Positions 1 to 6,388 of a stretch of 18,861 nt of DNA are shown here, one piece after another (position 1 is the first letter of the stretch; the number at the start of each line of letters is the position of its first letter). The position numbers and the translations under genes were made by a program. Source of the DNA: JAYWIG01 sp043789035. Lineage in GTDB: Bacteria > Pseudomonadota > Gammaproteobacteria > Burkholderiales > Burkholderiaceae_E. The stretch spans positions 1 to 18,861 of the forward strand of contig JAYWIG010000037.1 in the NCBI GenBank assembly GCA_043789035.1, read 5' to 3'. The notes under the pieces were generated by a model that searched no databases, was not told where the DNA came from, and saw only the letters and a program-made list of their open reading frames with translations.

Positions 1-135
1 CAAGTCAACGGCGAAACGCTCTACCGAGTGCGAGTGGGCCCGTACAAACAGTTCGAGGACATGAATAAAGCTAAAAGCCGTATGTCTGAAAATCGCATCG
101 AAGTAACCGTCATCAAAATTAAGCCTGCGAACTGA
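1..135 (+). CDS. SPOR-domain protein, C-terminal fragment (5' end outside window)
   Basis: The window opens inside this gene and only the last 44 codons, ending in TGA, are visible. The stretch LYRVRVGPYKQFEDMNKAKS has the pattern of the last strands and helix of a SPOR domain (xYRVRVGPFxxxxxAxxxxxxL), which binds septal peptidoglycan stripped of stem peptides. In Betaproteobacteria a membrane-anchored, FtsN-like SPOR protein commonly sits just upstream of dsbA, often after argS, and the next gene here is dsbA. The N-terminal anchor cannot be seen, so identity as FtsN itself is not claimed. The 100 bases that follow (136-235) contain no gene and no clear hairpin terminator. Confidence 0.8.
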   Translation, partial: QVNGETLYRVRVGPYKQFEDMNKAKSRMSENRIEVTVIKIKPAN

Positions 136-235
136 CGTATTGCCTCAGGTCAACCGGCTAAGCTAGGTCGCGCGTTGAAGGTGCATAACTCGCTAATTTT
201 TCCGCTTTTTTATTTCGAATATTCTTGGAATTGCT

Positions 236-916
236 ATGAAGCTAAAGCCCTCTGAAATGTCTATCGTAAACCCTCGTCGCCAACTACTTGGCAACGCATC
301 CCTGCTGGCAAGTTCTTTGGCGGTAGCTGCGCTTTTACCCAATGTTGCGCACGCTCAACCAAGCCCCGGTAAAGATTATCGCGTGATCGACCCAGCCCAA
401 CCAACTGATAACGCGGCCAAGATCGAAGTTGTCGAGTTCTTTTGGTATGGTTGCCCGCATTGCTACGGTTTAGAGCCAATCTTAAAAGAGTGGGTTAAAA
501 AGCTGCCTGCCGATGTCGCTTTCAAAAAAATGCATGTGCAATTTCAAGAAGTGAAGCATCAACAGTTATTCTTTACCTTGCAAGCAATGGGCAAAGCCGA
601 TGAGCTTTCCGACAAAGTATTTGCCGGCATCCATGTGGAGAAAAACCGTCTCGACACACCGGCCAAAATGGCCGATTACCTCGCGCCGTTTGGCGTGAAG
701 AAGGATGACTTCTTAAAAGCGTTTGATTCATTTGGTGTGCGTACAGCGCAAGGCCGTGCTACCAAAATGAGCGAAACATTTAAGGTTGATGGCGTCCCCG
801 CTTTTGCTGTAAATGGTAAATACTACACAGCACCAGCCATGGCAGGCAATAACCTGAACGCAATTAAAGTCGTCGAGTATTTGATCGACGTCGAACGCAA
901 GGCCATGAAGAAGTAA
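236..916 (+). CDS. dsbA: Thiol:disulfide interchange protein DsbA
   Basis: This is a periplasmic oxidase that introduces disulfide bonds into exported proteins and is recycled by DsbB. The 226-residue product has an N-terminal export signal of about 40 residues ending in AHA before Q41. The thioredoxin active site is C73-P-H-C76, within FFWYGCPHCYG, and the cis-proline loop is VDGVPAF. CPHC is the classical DsbA dipeptide, and the length matches the betaproteobacterial family. The signal carries a twin-arginine-like PRRQLLG at residues 13-19 before the hydrophobic stretch. That resembles a Tat motif, but the second conserved hydrophobic position is Leu and the following Lys is Gly. A second ATG at 257 would shorten the leader by seven residues. 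The upstream ribosome site is weak for either start. The SPOR-protein neighbour is typical of the group. Confidence 0.95.
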   Translation: MKLKPSEMSIVNPRRQLLGNASLLASSLAVAALLPNVAHAQPSPGKDYRVIDPAQPTDNAAKIEVVEFFWYGCPHCYGLEPILKEWVKKLPADVAFKKMHVQFQEVKHQQLFFTLQAMGKADELSDKVFAGIHVEKNRLDTPAKMADYLAPFGVKKDDFLKAFDSFGVRTAQGRATKMSETFKVDGVPAFAVNGKYYTAPAMAGNNLNAIKVVEYLIDVERKAMKK

Positions 917-973
917 TTGGCGTTTTGGTTGCTGTCTTAGCTGCAGCCTGCGAGATGCCTGAGCGCGAAGCCT

Positions 974-1741
974 TTGAAAATTGTTAGCCTTGTACCTAGC
1001 CTAACCGAGCTAGTTTGTGAGCTCGGCTTAGGTGCCCACCTTGTAGGGCGAACAGGGTATTGCATCCACCCTGCTCAAACCGTTGCCGGTGTGCCGAAAG
1101 TTGGCGGAACGAAAACCGTCAACCTCAAGAAAATTCGGGAATTAGCACCCACTCATGTCATTCTGAATAAGGATGAAAACCGGCTTGAAGATGCCGACGC
1201 GTTAAAAGCTTTTGTACCCAACTTGGTGGTCACCCATCCCTTAGTAGCAGCAGACAATTTAGCCGTGTATCAACAGTTCGGCGAAGTTTTCAATTGCCAT
1301 GCCCGAGCTGAAGAATTAGCGCAGCAGTTTAGTAATGAATTAGCCTTGTGTAGAGCGCAAGCTTGGGTAACAAAAAAAGTACTTTATTTGATTTGGAAAA
1401 GCCCGTGGATGACAGTTTCGCAACCCACTTATATAGCAAGCATGTTGCGAGAAATTGGCTTAGAAGTGGTTGGGCCGACGGAGAACGAAATTGGCGTCGA
1501 GTTGCCTAGGTATCCGCAATTTGAAAGTCAACATGCTGCTGCTTGGAATGCGGATGCTATTCTGTTTTCGAGCGAACCCTATCAATTTTCTGCGAGTGAT
1601 TTTGGTGACACCACCGATTGGGCTTCGGGGCGAGTACCTCGTAGCTTGATCGATGGTGAAATGCTTTCCTGGTATGGTCCGCGCGCCATTGCTGGGCTGC
1701 GATATTTAAGAAAATTTAGACATGATTTGTTTGAAAAATAA
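974..1741 (+). CDS. BtuF-like helical-backbone metal/cobalamin receptor, no signal peptide
   Basis: A 255-residue member of the TroA/BtuF superfamily of helical-backbone metal receptors. The N-terminus MKIVSLVPSLTELVCELGLG is the typical first strand and helix. The segments VPKVGGTKTVNLKKIRELAP and WKSPWMTVSQPTYI also fit vitamin B12-binding periplasmic receptors of ABC importers. The start is TTG at 974, because no in-frame ATG precedes it and the conserved first strand begins at once. There is therefore no room for a Sec signal or lipobox. Either the protein acts in the cytoplasm or the family assignment hides a different role. No btuCD permease genes are visible nearby. It follows dsbA by 57 bases, and its 3' end overlaps rlpA by 20 bases, suggesting co-transcription. 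The fold assignment is fairly secure; the ligand (cobalamin, haem or another metal complex) is inferred. Confidence 0.75.
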   Translation: MKIVSLVPSLTELVCELGLGAHLVGRTGYCIHPAQTVAGVPKVGGTKTVNLKKIRELAPTHVILNKDENRLEDADALKAFVPNLVVTHPLVAADNLAVYQQFGEVFNCHARAEELAQQFSNELALCRAQAWVTKKVLYLIWKSPWMTVSQPTYIASMLREIGLEVVGPTENEIGVELPRYPQFESQHAAAWNADAILFSSEPYQFSASDFGDTTDWASGRVPRSLIDGEMLSWYGPRAIAGLRYLRKFRHDLFEK

Positions 1742-2771
1742 CCCCATCTCGTCTTGCCTGATTGCAGCGGTTGCAATGTTTCTAAGCGTGCTTGTTGCAT
1801 CGTGCTCCACAACTTCAACCCAAACACCTAAGCCTGCACCCAGTGGCGCAACTAAGCCAGCCACGCCATCTATACCTGGTGCCACAAGCCGATCCGGTGG
1901 CTATTATCAAGACGATGGCCCCGGCGCAAATCCGCCTGACATTAACGCGATTCCAGACGCCGTGCCGAGACCCGAGAATTTAGCGACTCGCGCAAATCGG
2001 CCGTATGTGGTGTTCGGCCAAAACTATCAGCCAATGGTGGCGCTTTCCCCATTTAAGCAACGTGGCATGGCCTCTTGGTATGGACGAAAATTTCATGGCG
2101 AAAAAACTTCCAATGGTGAGGTTTATGACATGTACGGCATGACCGCTGCGCATCCGACTTTGCCACTGCCATCCTATGTGCGAGTAACCTTGGTACGCAC
2201 TGGTAAGTCGGTGGTGGTGAGGGTAAACGATAGAGGCCCATTTTTACAGCAAAGAGTGATCGATCTTTCGTACACGGCAGCTGCTAAGCTAGGGTATATC
2301 AATGCGGGCAGTGCCGAAGTTGAAGTGGAGTTAATTACACGCTTTGACGGGGTTGCGCCTACGGTTGTTGCATCTGCTCCAAGCCCACCGCCAGCCCCTG
2401 CTGTTGCCACTATTGTTGATCCAGTTCAACCCAATGAGCGTTTGTCTATCGAAACCGTAGTGGCGGCAAATACTCCCGAGCCGCCTATAACCCCAACACC
2501 GAGCAGCGCTCCAAAGTCGGTCCCAGCGCTAACAACAGGTTTGTTTTTACAAATGGGCGCATTCAGCACGCAAGACACTGCCGAAGTTGCTAAAGACCGC
2601 ATGACACATCAGTTCGATAATGTGGCCGAACCATTTCGAGTAGTCAAAGATGGCAACCTGTTTAAGGTGCATTTAGGGCCTTTTGCGAATCGCGACGTAG
2701 CCTCTGCGACTGCAGAAAAAATTAAGCAGGCCACGGCGTTTAAGCCGTTTACTGTAAGTCGGCCGCAATAG
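1722..2771 (+). CDS. rlpA: Septal ring lytic transglycosylase / lipoprotein RlpA
   Basis: A 349-residue outer-membrane lipoprotein. Residues 1-28 form a lipoprotein signal with the lipobox VASC, so C28 would be acylated. A proline- and threonine-rich linker follows. The RlpA double-psi beta-barrel spans about residues 112-207 (FKQRGMASWYGRKFHG through VRVNDRGPF and DLSYTAAAKLG). It is joined by a second Pro-rich linker to a C-terminal SPOR domain at about 272-347. H144 and D170 occupy the positions of the His/Asp pair needed for lytic transglycosylase activity in Pseudomonas aeruginosa RlpA. The enzyme is expected to cleave peptide-free glycan at the division septum, recruited by its SPOR domain. 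The start at 1722 overlaps the previous gene by 20 bases and gives a complete lipoprotein signal. It converges tail-to-tail with rsmI after 14 bases. Confidence 0.93.
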   Translation: MICLKNNPISSCLIAAVAMFLSVLVASCSTTSTQTPKPAPSGATKPATPSIPGATSRSGGYYQDDGPGANPPDINAIPDAVPRPENLATRANRPYVVFGQNYQPMVALSPFKQRGMASWYGRKFHGEKTSNGEVYDMYGMTAAHPTLPLPSYVRVTLVRTGKSVVVRVNDRGPFLQQRVIDLSYTAAAKLGYINAGSAEVEVELITRFDGVAPTVVASAPSPPPAPAVATIVDPVQPNERLSIETVVAANTPEPPITPTPSSAPKSVPALTTGLFLQMGAFSTQDTAEVAKDRMTHQFDNVAEPFRVVKDGNLFKVHLGPFANRDVASATAEKIKQATAFKPFTVSRPQ

Positions 2772-2785
2772 CAAAGTCTTAAGGG

Positions 2786-3700
2786 TTAGCTTTTTTGCAG
2801 CTCTAGACAAACCGCGTAAAGCGCACTTTTATTCCACTGGCGCTTCCACTTTGAGGCGTCTTGCGCCGGTGGTGCAAGCTTCGCTAAGGCCTCGGCTACT
2901 TTCACCGCTTGGCTCAACGGCATGTGCTCCAAAAGCGTTCGTAATAGGTCAATTTGTTCAATTGCGATAGCTTCCGGTACTTCTTCGGCAAGTGCTTCTT
3001 TGTTTCGAATCGGTGCAGCCACTGCAATGACAAACTCGCCACGTTGGTGGTCGGCATCGGCGTCTAGCCAAGGGGCAAATTCTGCTAACTTGCCTGAATG
3101 AATTTGCTCAAACTTCTTGGTCAGTTCGCGGCCAACGACAAATTGTCGATCAGCGCCTAAGCATTGCTCTAGCGATTGCGCTGTTTCGATAATTCTGTGC
3201 GGCGCTTCGTAAAATACGGTATGCGCGTGTAGATTGGCTAACTCCCGAAGGCGCTTGTTTCTGTCCCCGGTTTTACTAGGCAAGAAGCCTTCAAACAAGG
3301 TTGGGGTTTCTGGTGGGTGCTCGGCAAACCCACAGATACTCATCAACGTGGCTAGCGCCGAAGGGCCCGGAATGGGGCTAATGAGAAATCCTGCTGCGCG
3401 TGCCGCGGCAATGAGGCGTGCCCCTGGGTCGCTAATACCGGGTGTGCCTGCATCACTGATTAGCGCGACAACCTTTCCGGCTGCGAGACGTTCCAGTACA
3501 GGGGCTACGGCACTCATTTCATTGTGTTGGTGTACCGCCAGTAATTCTGCGCGGGCGCCAATATGGTCCAGCAATACTTTGCTAACCCGTTTATCTTCGA
3601 CGCAAATGGTGTCCGCTTTTAGCAGCGTCGCAATAGCGCGTTGGCTTAGATCGGACAAATGGCCGATTGGCGTCGCAACTACATATAATGTGTTCATCAT
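2786..3700 (-). CDS. rsmI: 16S rRNA (cytidine(1402)-2'-O)-methyltransferase RsmI
   Basis: This SAM-dependent enzyme methylates the ribose 2'-OH of C1402 in the ribosomal P site. The 304-residue product starts with LYVVATPIGHLSDLS, the characteristic first strand and loop of the tetrapyrrole-methylase fold; the usual TPIGN is TPIGH here. It carries VEDKR (35-39), GTPGISDPG (85-93), FEGFLPSK (136-143) and FYEAPHRI (163-170), all RsmI signatures. The C-terminal helical extension ends in a lysine/tryptophan-rich segment typical of the family. Two adjacent Met codons (3700 and 3697) could each be the start. The first shares bases with the start codon of the divergent lpoA. The rsmI / lpoA-yraN-dolP divergence is a well-known arrangement in E. 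coli and relatives. Confidence 0.95.
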   Translation of the reverse strand: MMNTLYVVATPIGHLSDLSQRAIATLLKADTICVEDKRVSKVLLDHIGARAELLAVHQHNEMSAVAPVLERLAAGKVVALISDAGTPGISDPGARLIAAARAAGFLISPIPGPSALATLMSICGFAEHPPETPTLFEGFLPSKTGDRNKRLRELANLHAHTVFYEAPHRIIETAQSLEQCLGADRQFVVGRELTKKFEQIHSGKLAEFAPWLDADADHQRGEFVIAVAAPIRNKEALAEEVPEAIAIEQIDLLRTLLEHMPLSQAVKVAEALAKLAPPAQDASKWKRQWNKSALYAVCLELQKS

Positions 3701-4838
3701 GATTCAGAAATTTAAGAAATCGATTGTCGCATTGATATTGGCTTTTACTGCCAGTGCTGTGTTCGCTCAACAGGCGGCTTCATCCGCGCCCATCACGATT
3801 GGCACTGGGGCAACCAGGGTCGCGGCGCTTCTGCCTTCTTCGAATGGCCCATTTAAATGGGCAACCGCTGCTGTGGTCGCCGGTATGAAAGCGGCGCATG
3901 CTCGCGATGCCGGTGCAATTACGATCGAAGTTCTTGAAACTGATGATCAATTGCTAGAAACCCGTTCGGGGCTTTCAGATATATACAGTGATTTAGAAGC
4001 TAGGCGAGTAGCGCTCGTCATTGGCCCTCTGACCCGAAATAGTGTGAATGCGTTGACTGGTATTGGCCACCTGCCAATTACAACCATTACGCTAAACCAG
4101 CCTGATCTCGAATTCCCGTTAGCAGGCAACATGATTGTCTATGGATTAGCCATAGACAGCGAAGCGTCGCAAGTCGCCAGAGCAAGTTTCGATGATGCTG
4201 CTTTGCGAATCCCTACTCGCCGCCCCCTCAAAGCCGCTGTAATTCACAACACGACGGTGCAAGGTAAGCGTGGTGCAAGCTCCTTCATTCAAGTGTGGCA
4301 GGCGTTGGGTGGTGAAGTTGTTTCGACCGTAGAAACCGATTCGAAAAATCTCGCGACCGACAAGGTATTGGTGACAAGTGGTACCTCTGAGGCAGCCTCA
4401 AATAAACCCGATATTGTGTTTGTCGCAGTTTCGGCAGACGCGGTAAAAGGTTTCAAGCAAACGCTTCCTGCGGAAACGGCAGTGTATGGAACCTCGCAGT
4501 TGAATAATTTTGTAGTGGGTTCTGGGGTGCGGTTTAACGAGTTAAATGGTATCCGCGTTGTCGATATGCCATGGCAAATCCAAGCCGATAACATTGCGGT
4601 GATGGCCTATCCACGAGCATCGACCACGTTAACTACCCTTGAGCAACAAAGGCTTTACGCACTTGGTATCGATACTTACCGAATTGTGCGGGAGTTAGTG
4701 GCGCAACGCGGTAAATTCGAAATTGATGGCGTCACCGGTCGATTGAGAGTCGATCTTTCTCAATCCCAACGGATAGAGAGAACCGGTTTGGTCGCTGAGT
4801 TTCGACGAGGCCAGCCAGTACCTTTTGAAGGCCGATGA
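3699..4838 (+). CDS. LpoA-like penicillin-binding protein activator (periplasmic-binding fold)
   Basis: A 379-residue exported protein of the LppC/LpoA type, related to type I periplasmic binding proteins. A Sec signal peptide covers residues 1-23 (charged start, then IVALILAFTASAVFA before Q24). The opening strand VAALLPSSNGPFKWATAAVVAG is the usual start of the fold. In E. coli, LpoA is an outer-membrane lipoprotein that activates PBP1A transpeptidase. Here there is no lipobox cysteine and no N-terminal TPR region, so the product corresponds to the C-terminal half only and is probably soluble in the periplasm. The assignment rests on fold and on context: divergent from rsmI and overlapping yraN by four bases (ATGA). 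Activation of a PBP is inferred; a solute-binding role is possible. ATG 3699 is chosen because it starts a clean signal peptide; an in-frame GTG at 3690 is an alternative. Confidence 0.78.
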   Translation: MIQKFKKSIVALILAFTASAVFAQQAASSAPITIGTGATRVAALLPSSNGPFKWATAAVVAGMKAAHARDAGAITIEVLETDDQLLETRSGLSDIYSDLEARRVALVIGPLTRNSVNALTGIGHLPITTITLNQPDLEFPLAGNMIVYGLAIDSEASQVARASFDDAALRIPTRRPLKAAVIHNTTVQGKRGASSFIQVWQALGGEVVSTVETDSKNLATDKVLVTSGTSEAASNKPDIVFVAVSADAVKGFKQTLPAETAVYGTSQLNNFVVGSGVRFNELNGIRVVDMPWQIQADNIAVMAYPRASTTLTTLEQQRLYALGIDTYRIVRELVAQRGKFEIDGVTGRLRVDLSQSQRIERTGLVAEFRRGQPVPFEGR

Positions 4839-5182
4839 CGAGCACCCAACTTACCGGTAGCAATGCAGAGGATGCAGGCCTTGCTTTCTTAAGCGCCAAA
4901 GGGCTAGACCTAATTGCGAGAAATTTTCGCTGCAAGGGCGGCGAAATCGATTTGATTATGAAGGCCGGTGTGGAGCTGGTTTTTGTTGAAGTCCGTCTAC
5001 GTACCCATGGCGGTTTTGGTGGCGCCGCAGCCTCTGTGAGCAGTGCTAAACAACGGCGAATACGTATTGCCGCGCAGTACTTTTTGCTGAAAAATTATGG
5101 GCCTAAGAACTGGCCCGCTTGCCGTTTCGATGTGCTCGCACATGAACTAAATGGTATCAATTGGATACAAGGTGCCTTCTAA
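4835..5182 (+). CDS. yraN: YraN family (UPF0102) putative endonuclease-like protein
   Basis: A 115-residue cytoplasmic protein with the restriction-endonuclease-like fold of the YraN/UPF0102 family. The family pattern is complete: AEDAGLAFLSAKGL near the start, GEIDL (36-40), FVEVR (50-54), a GGAAASV loop (62-68), Q73 and CRFDV (96-100). The D...E-V-R arrangement resembles a PD-(D/E)xK nuclease core in which the last Lys is Arg; E. coli YraN also has VEVR, so this is normal for the family. The biochemical role is unsettled. Its ATG overlaps the lpoA stop in an ATGA, which suggests translational coupling. A 101-base gap to dolP follows and holds only a short tandem repeat. Confidence 0.9.
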   Translation: MTSTQLTGSNAEDAGLAFLSAKGLDLIARNFRCKGGEIDLIMKAGVELVFVEVRLRTHGGFGGAAASVSSAKQRRIRIAAQYFLLKNYGPKNWPACRFDVLAHELNGINWIQGAF

Positions 5183-5222
5183 AGGAGCTTTGCCGATTAT
5201 TGAGACGGTATCATCGCCTTTG

Positions 5223-5242
5223 TTCTAAGTTAATTCTAAGTT
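5223..5242 (+). repeat. Short tandem repeat TTCTAAGTT upstream of dolP
   Basis: Two perfect copies of the 9-mer TTCTAAGTT (5223-5231 and 5234-5242) are separated by AA, giving an 11-base period. The period is about one DNA helical turn, so both copies would face the same side, as expected for a dimeric regulator site. They lie 42-61 bases upstream of the dolP ATG, in the only untranslated gap of this gene group. No convincing promoter boxes were recognised next to them, so function is speculative and chance is possible. Confidence 0.3.
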
Positions 5243-5272
5243 TGTTCCATGGAAGTTCTGGTTGTGGCCAGT

Positions 5273-5277
5273 GAGGG
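5273..5277 (+). promoter_or_regulatory. Ribosome binding site that fixes the dolP start
   Basis: GAGGG lies six bases before ATG 5284. An in-frame TTG at 5278 directly abuts the motif with no spacing, so it is an unlikely start. This supports ATG 5284. Confidence 0.6.
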
Positions 5278-5283
5278 TTGTTT

Positions 5284-5901
5284 ATGAAATCTGCTGTTGC
5301 AAAAATTTTAGTAGTCGGGGCACTCGCATCTGGTCTGTCAGGGTGTATCGGCCTAGTACTGACGGGTGCCGCCGTTGGCGTCTTAGCCGTAACCGATAGG
5401 CGCACGATTGGCGCACAAGCTGAAGATCAAGGTATTGAATTTAGAGCCAGCGATGTCCTTCGTAATAAGCTCAATAGCTCAGGAGGCATTTCGGTGACAA
5501 GCTTTAATCGAAAGGTTTTGCTCTCGGGTCAGGTGCTTGATGAACAAGCCAAGCGCGACGCTGAAAGTTTGATAAGCAAAGTTGATAACGTTCGAGGTGT
5601 TTTTAACGAATTGGCGGTAAGTGGTCGCGCATCGTTTGGCACCAATACTGTTGACGCAGCAATCACCACAAAGGTAAAAGCCTTCTTTTTAGAGGCCTCT
5701 GATCTATCTCCAAACGTGTTTAAAGTCGTGACTGAAAGCGGCACCGTTTATTTGATGGGTATCACGACTCAGCGCGAAGGCTCACGGGCAGCCGAAGTAG
5801 CAAGCAGAGTATCGGGTGTTTCGAAAGTAGTAACTTTATTTGAATATGTCACTGACGAAGAACTCGCAAGAATCGAAGCCATGAATCGTGTTAAAAAGTA
5901 A
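5284..5901 (+). CDS. dolP: Dual BON-domain outer-membrane lipoprotein DolP (YraP)
   Basis: A 205-residue lipoprotein. With ATG 5284 as start, residues 1-20 form a lipoprotein signal ending in the lipobox LSGC, with C21 acylated. It is followed by the glycine/valine-rich segment and DRRTIGAQAEDQGIEF that are hallmarks of DolP/YraP. Two BON domains follow, at roughly residues 52-113 and 122-190, each with the alpha-beta pattern containing a conserved Gly (LLSGQV, YLMGIT). In E. coli, DolP supports outer-membrane integrity and BAM function and binds anionic phospholipids at division sites. Gene order yraN-dolP matches E. coli, except that diaA, normally between them, is absent here. Its last 14 bases overlap the next gene, so the two are probably translationally coupled. 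Confidence 0.93.
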   Translation: MKSAVAKILVVGALASGLSGCIGLVLTGAAVGVLAVTDRRTIGAQAEDQGIEFRASDVLRNKLNSSGGISVTSFNRKVLLSGQVLDEQAKRDAESLISKVDNVRGVFNELAVSGRASFGTNTVDAAITTKVKAFFLEASDLSPNVFKVVTESGTVYLMGITTQREGSRAAEVASRVSGVSKVVTLFEYVTDEELARIEAMNRVKK

Positions 5902-6388
5902 GTTTTCATTTGCTGCACTTTTAGCGGTTGTATTGCTTGTAGCAGCGGCCGCGTGGTACTTCGCAAAAGAAAAAGCACAGCCTGCGCTTCCGCAAACACT
6001 GGTGGTCACCTCACTGGCGAATATAGCGTTTGATGTTGCTGCCAGCGAAAAACCCGTTCTAGTATCTTTCTGGGCAACCACTTGTGCGGTGTGCATTCAA
6101 GAAATGCCGCAGCTGATTCAGTTTCAAAAAGATAATTTTGCGTCAGGCTTAAAAGTTGTGGCGGTAGCAATGCCGTATGACAAACCTTCGGCAGTATTGG
6201 AATTTGCCCAGAAGCGTGACTTTGCGCTTCACTATGCCATCGATTTAGACGGCAAAATTAACCGCGCCTTTGGCGGCATTCAAGAAACACCCATCGCTCT
6301 TGTCGTGTACAAGCAGCGCATTGTTAAAACTATTCGCGGTGAGCCGGACTGGGCCAAACTTCATGACTTCATCAAAAATCTCTCCTAA
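5888..6388 (+). CDS. Membrane-anchored TlpA/ResA-like thioredoxin
   Basis: A 166-residue protein with an uncleaved N-terminal membrane anchor (about residues 8-26) and a periplasmic thioredoxin-like domain. The active site is C66-A-V-C69 in FWATTCAVCIQEMP, and the cis-proline is P135 in QETPIAL. The WAxxCxxCxxEMP pattern is typical of TlpA/ResA proteins, which usually reduce disulfides in apocytochrome c or copper-delivery proteins. The CAVC dipeptide differs from the common CEPC/CPPC/CGPC forms, so redox potential and partner cannot be inferred. The start is GTG at 5888: an in-frame stop lies just upstream and the anchor begins directly after. It overlaps dolP by 14 bases and the following LD-carboxypeptidase by 26. 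No cytochrome c biogenesis genes are visible nearby. Confidence 0.85.
   Translation: MLKSKFSFAALLAVVLLVAAAAWYFAKEKAQPALPQTLVVTSLANIAFDVAASEKPVLVSFWATTCAVCIQEMPQLIQFQKDNFASGLKVVAVAMPYDKPSAVLEFAQKRDFALHYAIDLDGKINRAFGGIQETPIALVVYKQRIVKTIRGEPDWAKLHDFIKNLS

Noticed and set aside
35..2771. Two SPOR domains (start of window and rlpA) as a duplicated segment
   Set aside because: The two domains share only the family pattern and sit in different proteins; no nucleotide-level repeat is visible.
2789..2796. T-run after rlpA as a terminator
   Set aside because: No GC-rich stem precedes the T-run, and it lies within the 3' end of rsmI coding sequence.
3234..3698. Long open frame extending lpoA upstream by 155 codons
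   Set aside because: It runs antisense through rsmI, has a Ser/Arg/Ala-rich composition typical of a shadow frame, and would bury the clear signal peptide that starts at 3699.
6270..6362. Upstream extension of the LD-carboxypeptidase
   Set aside because: It lies fully within the thioredoxin gene, and the conserved first strand begins shortly after ATG 6363; the extra residues show no family pattern.
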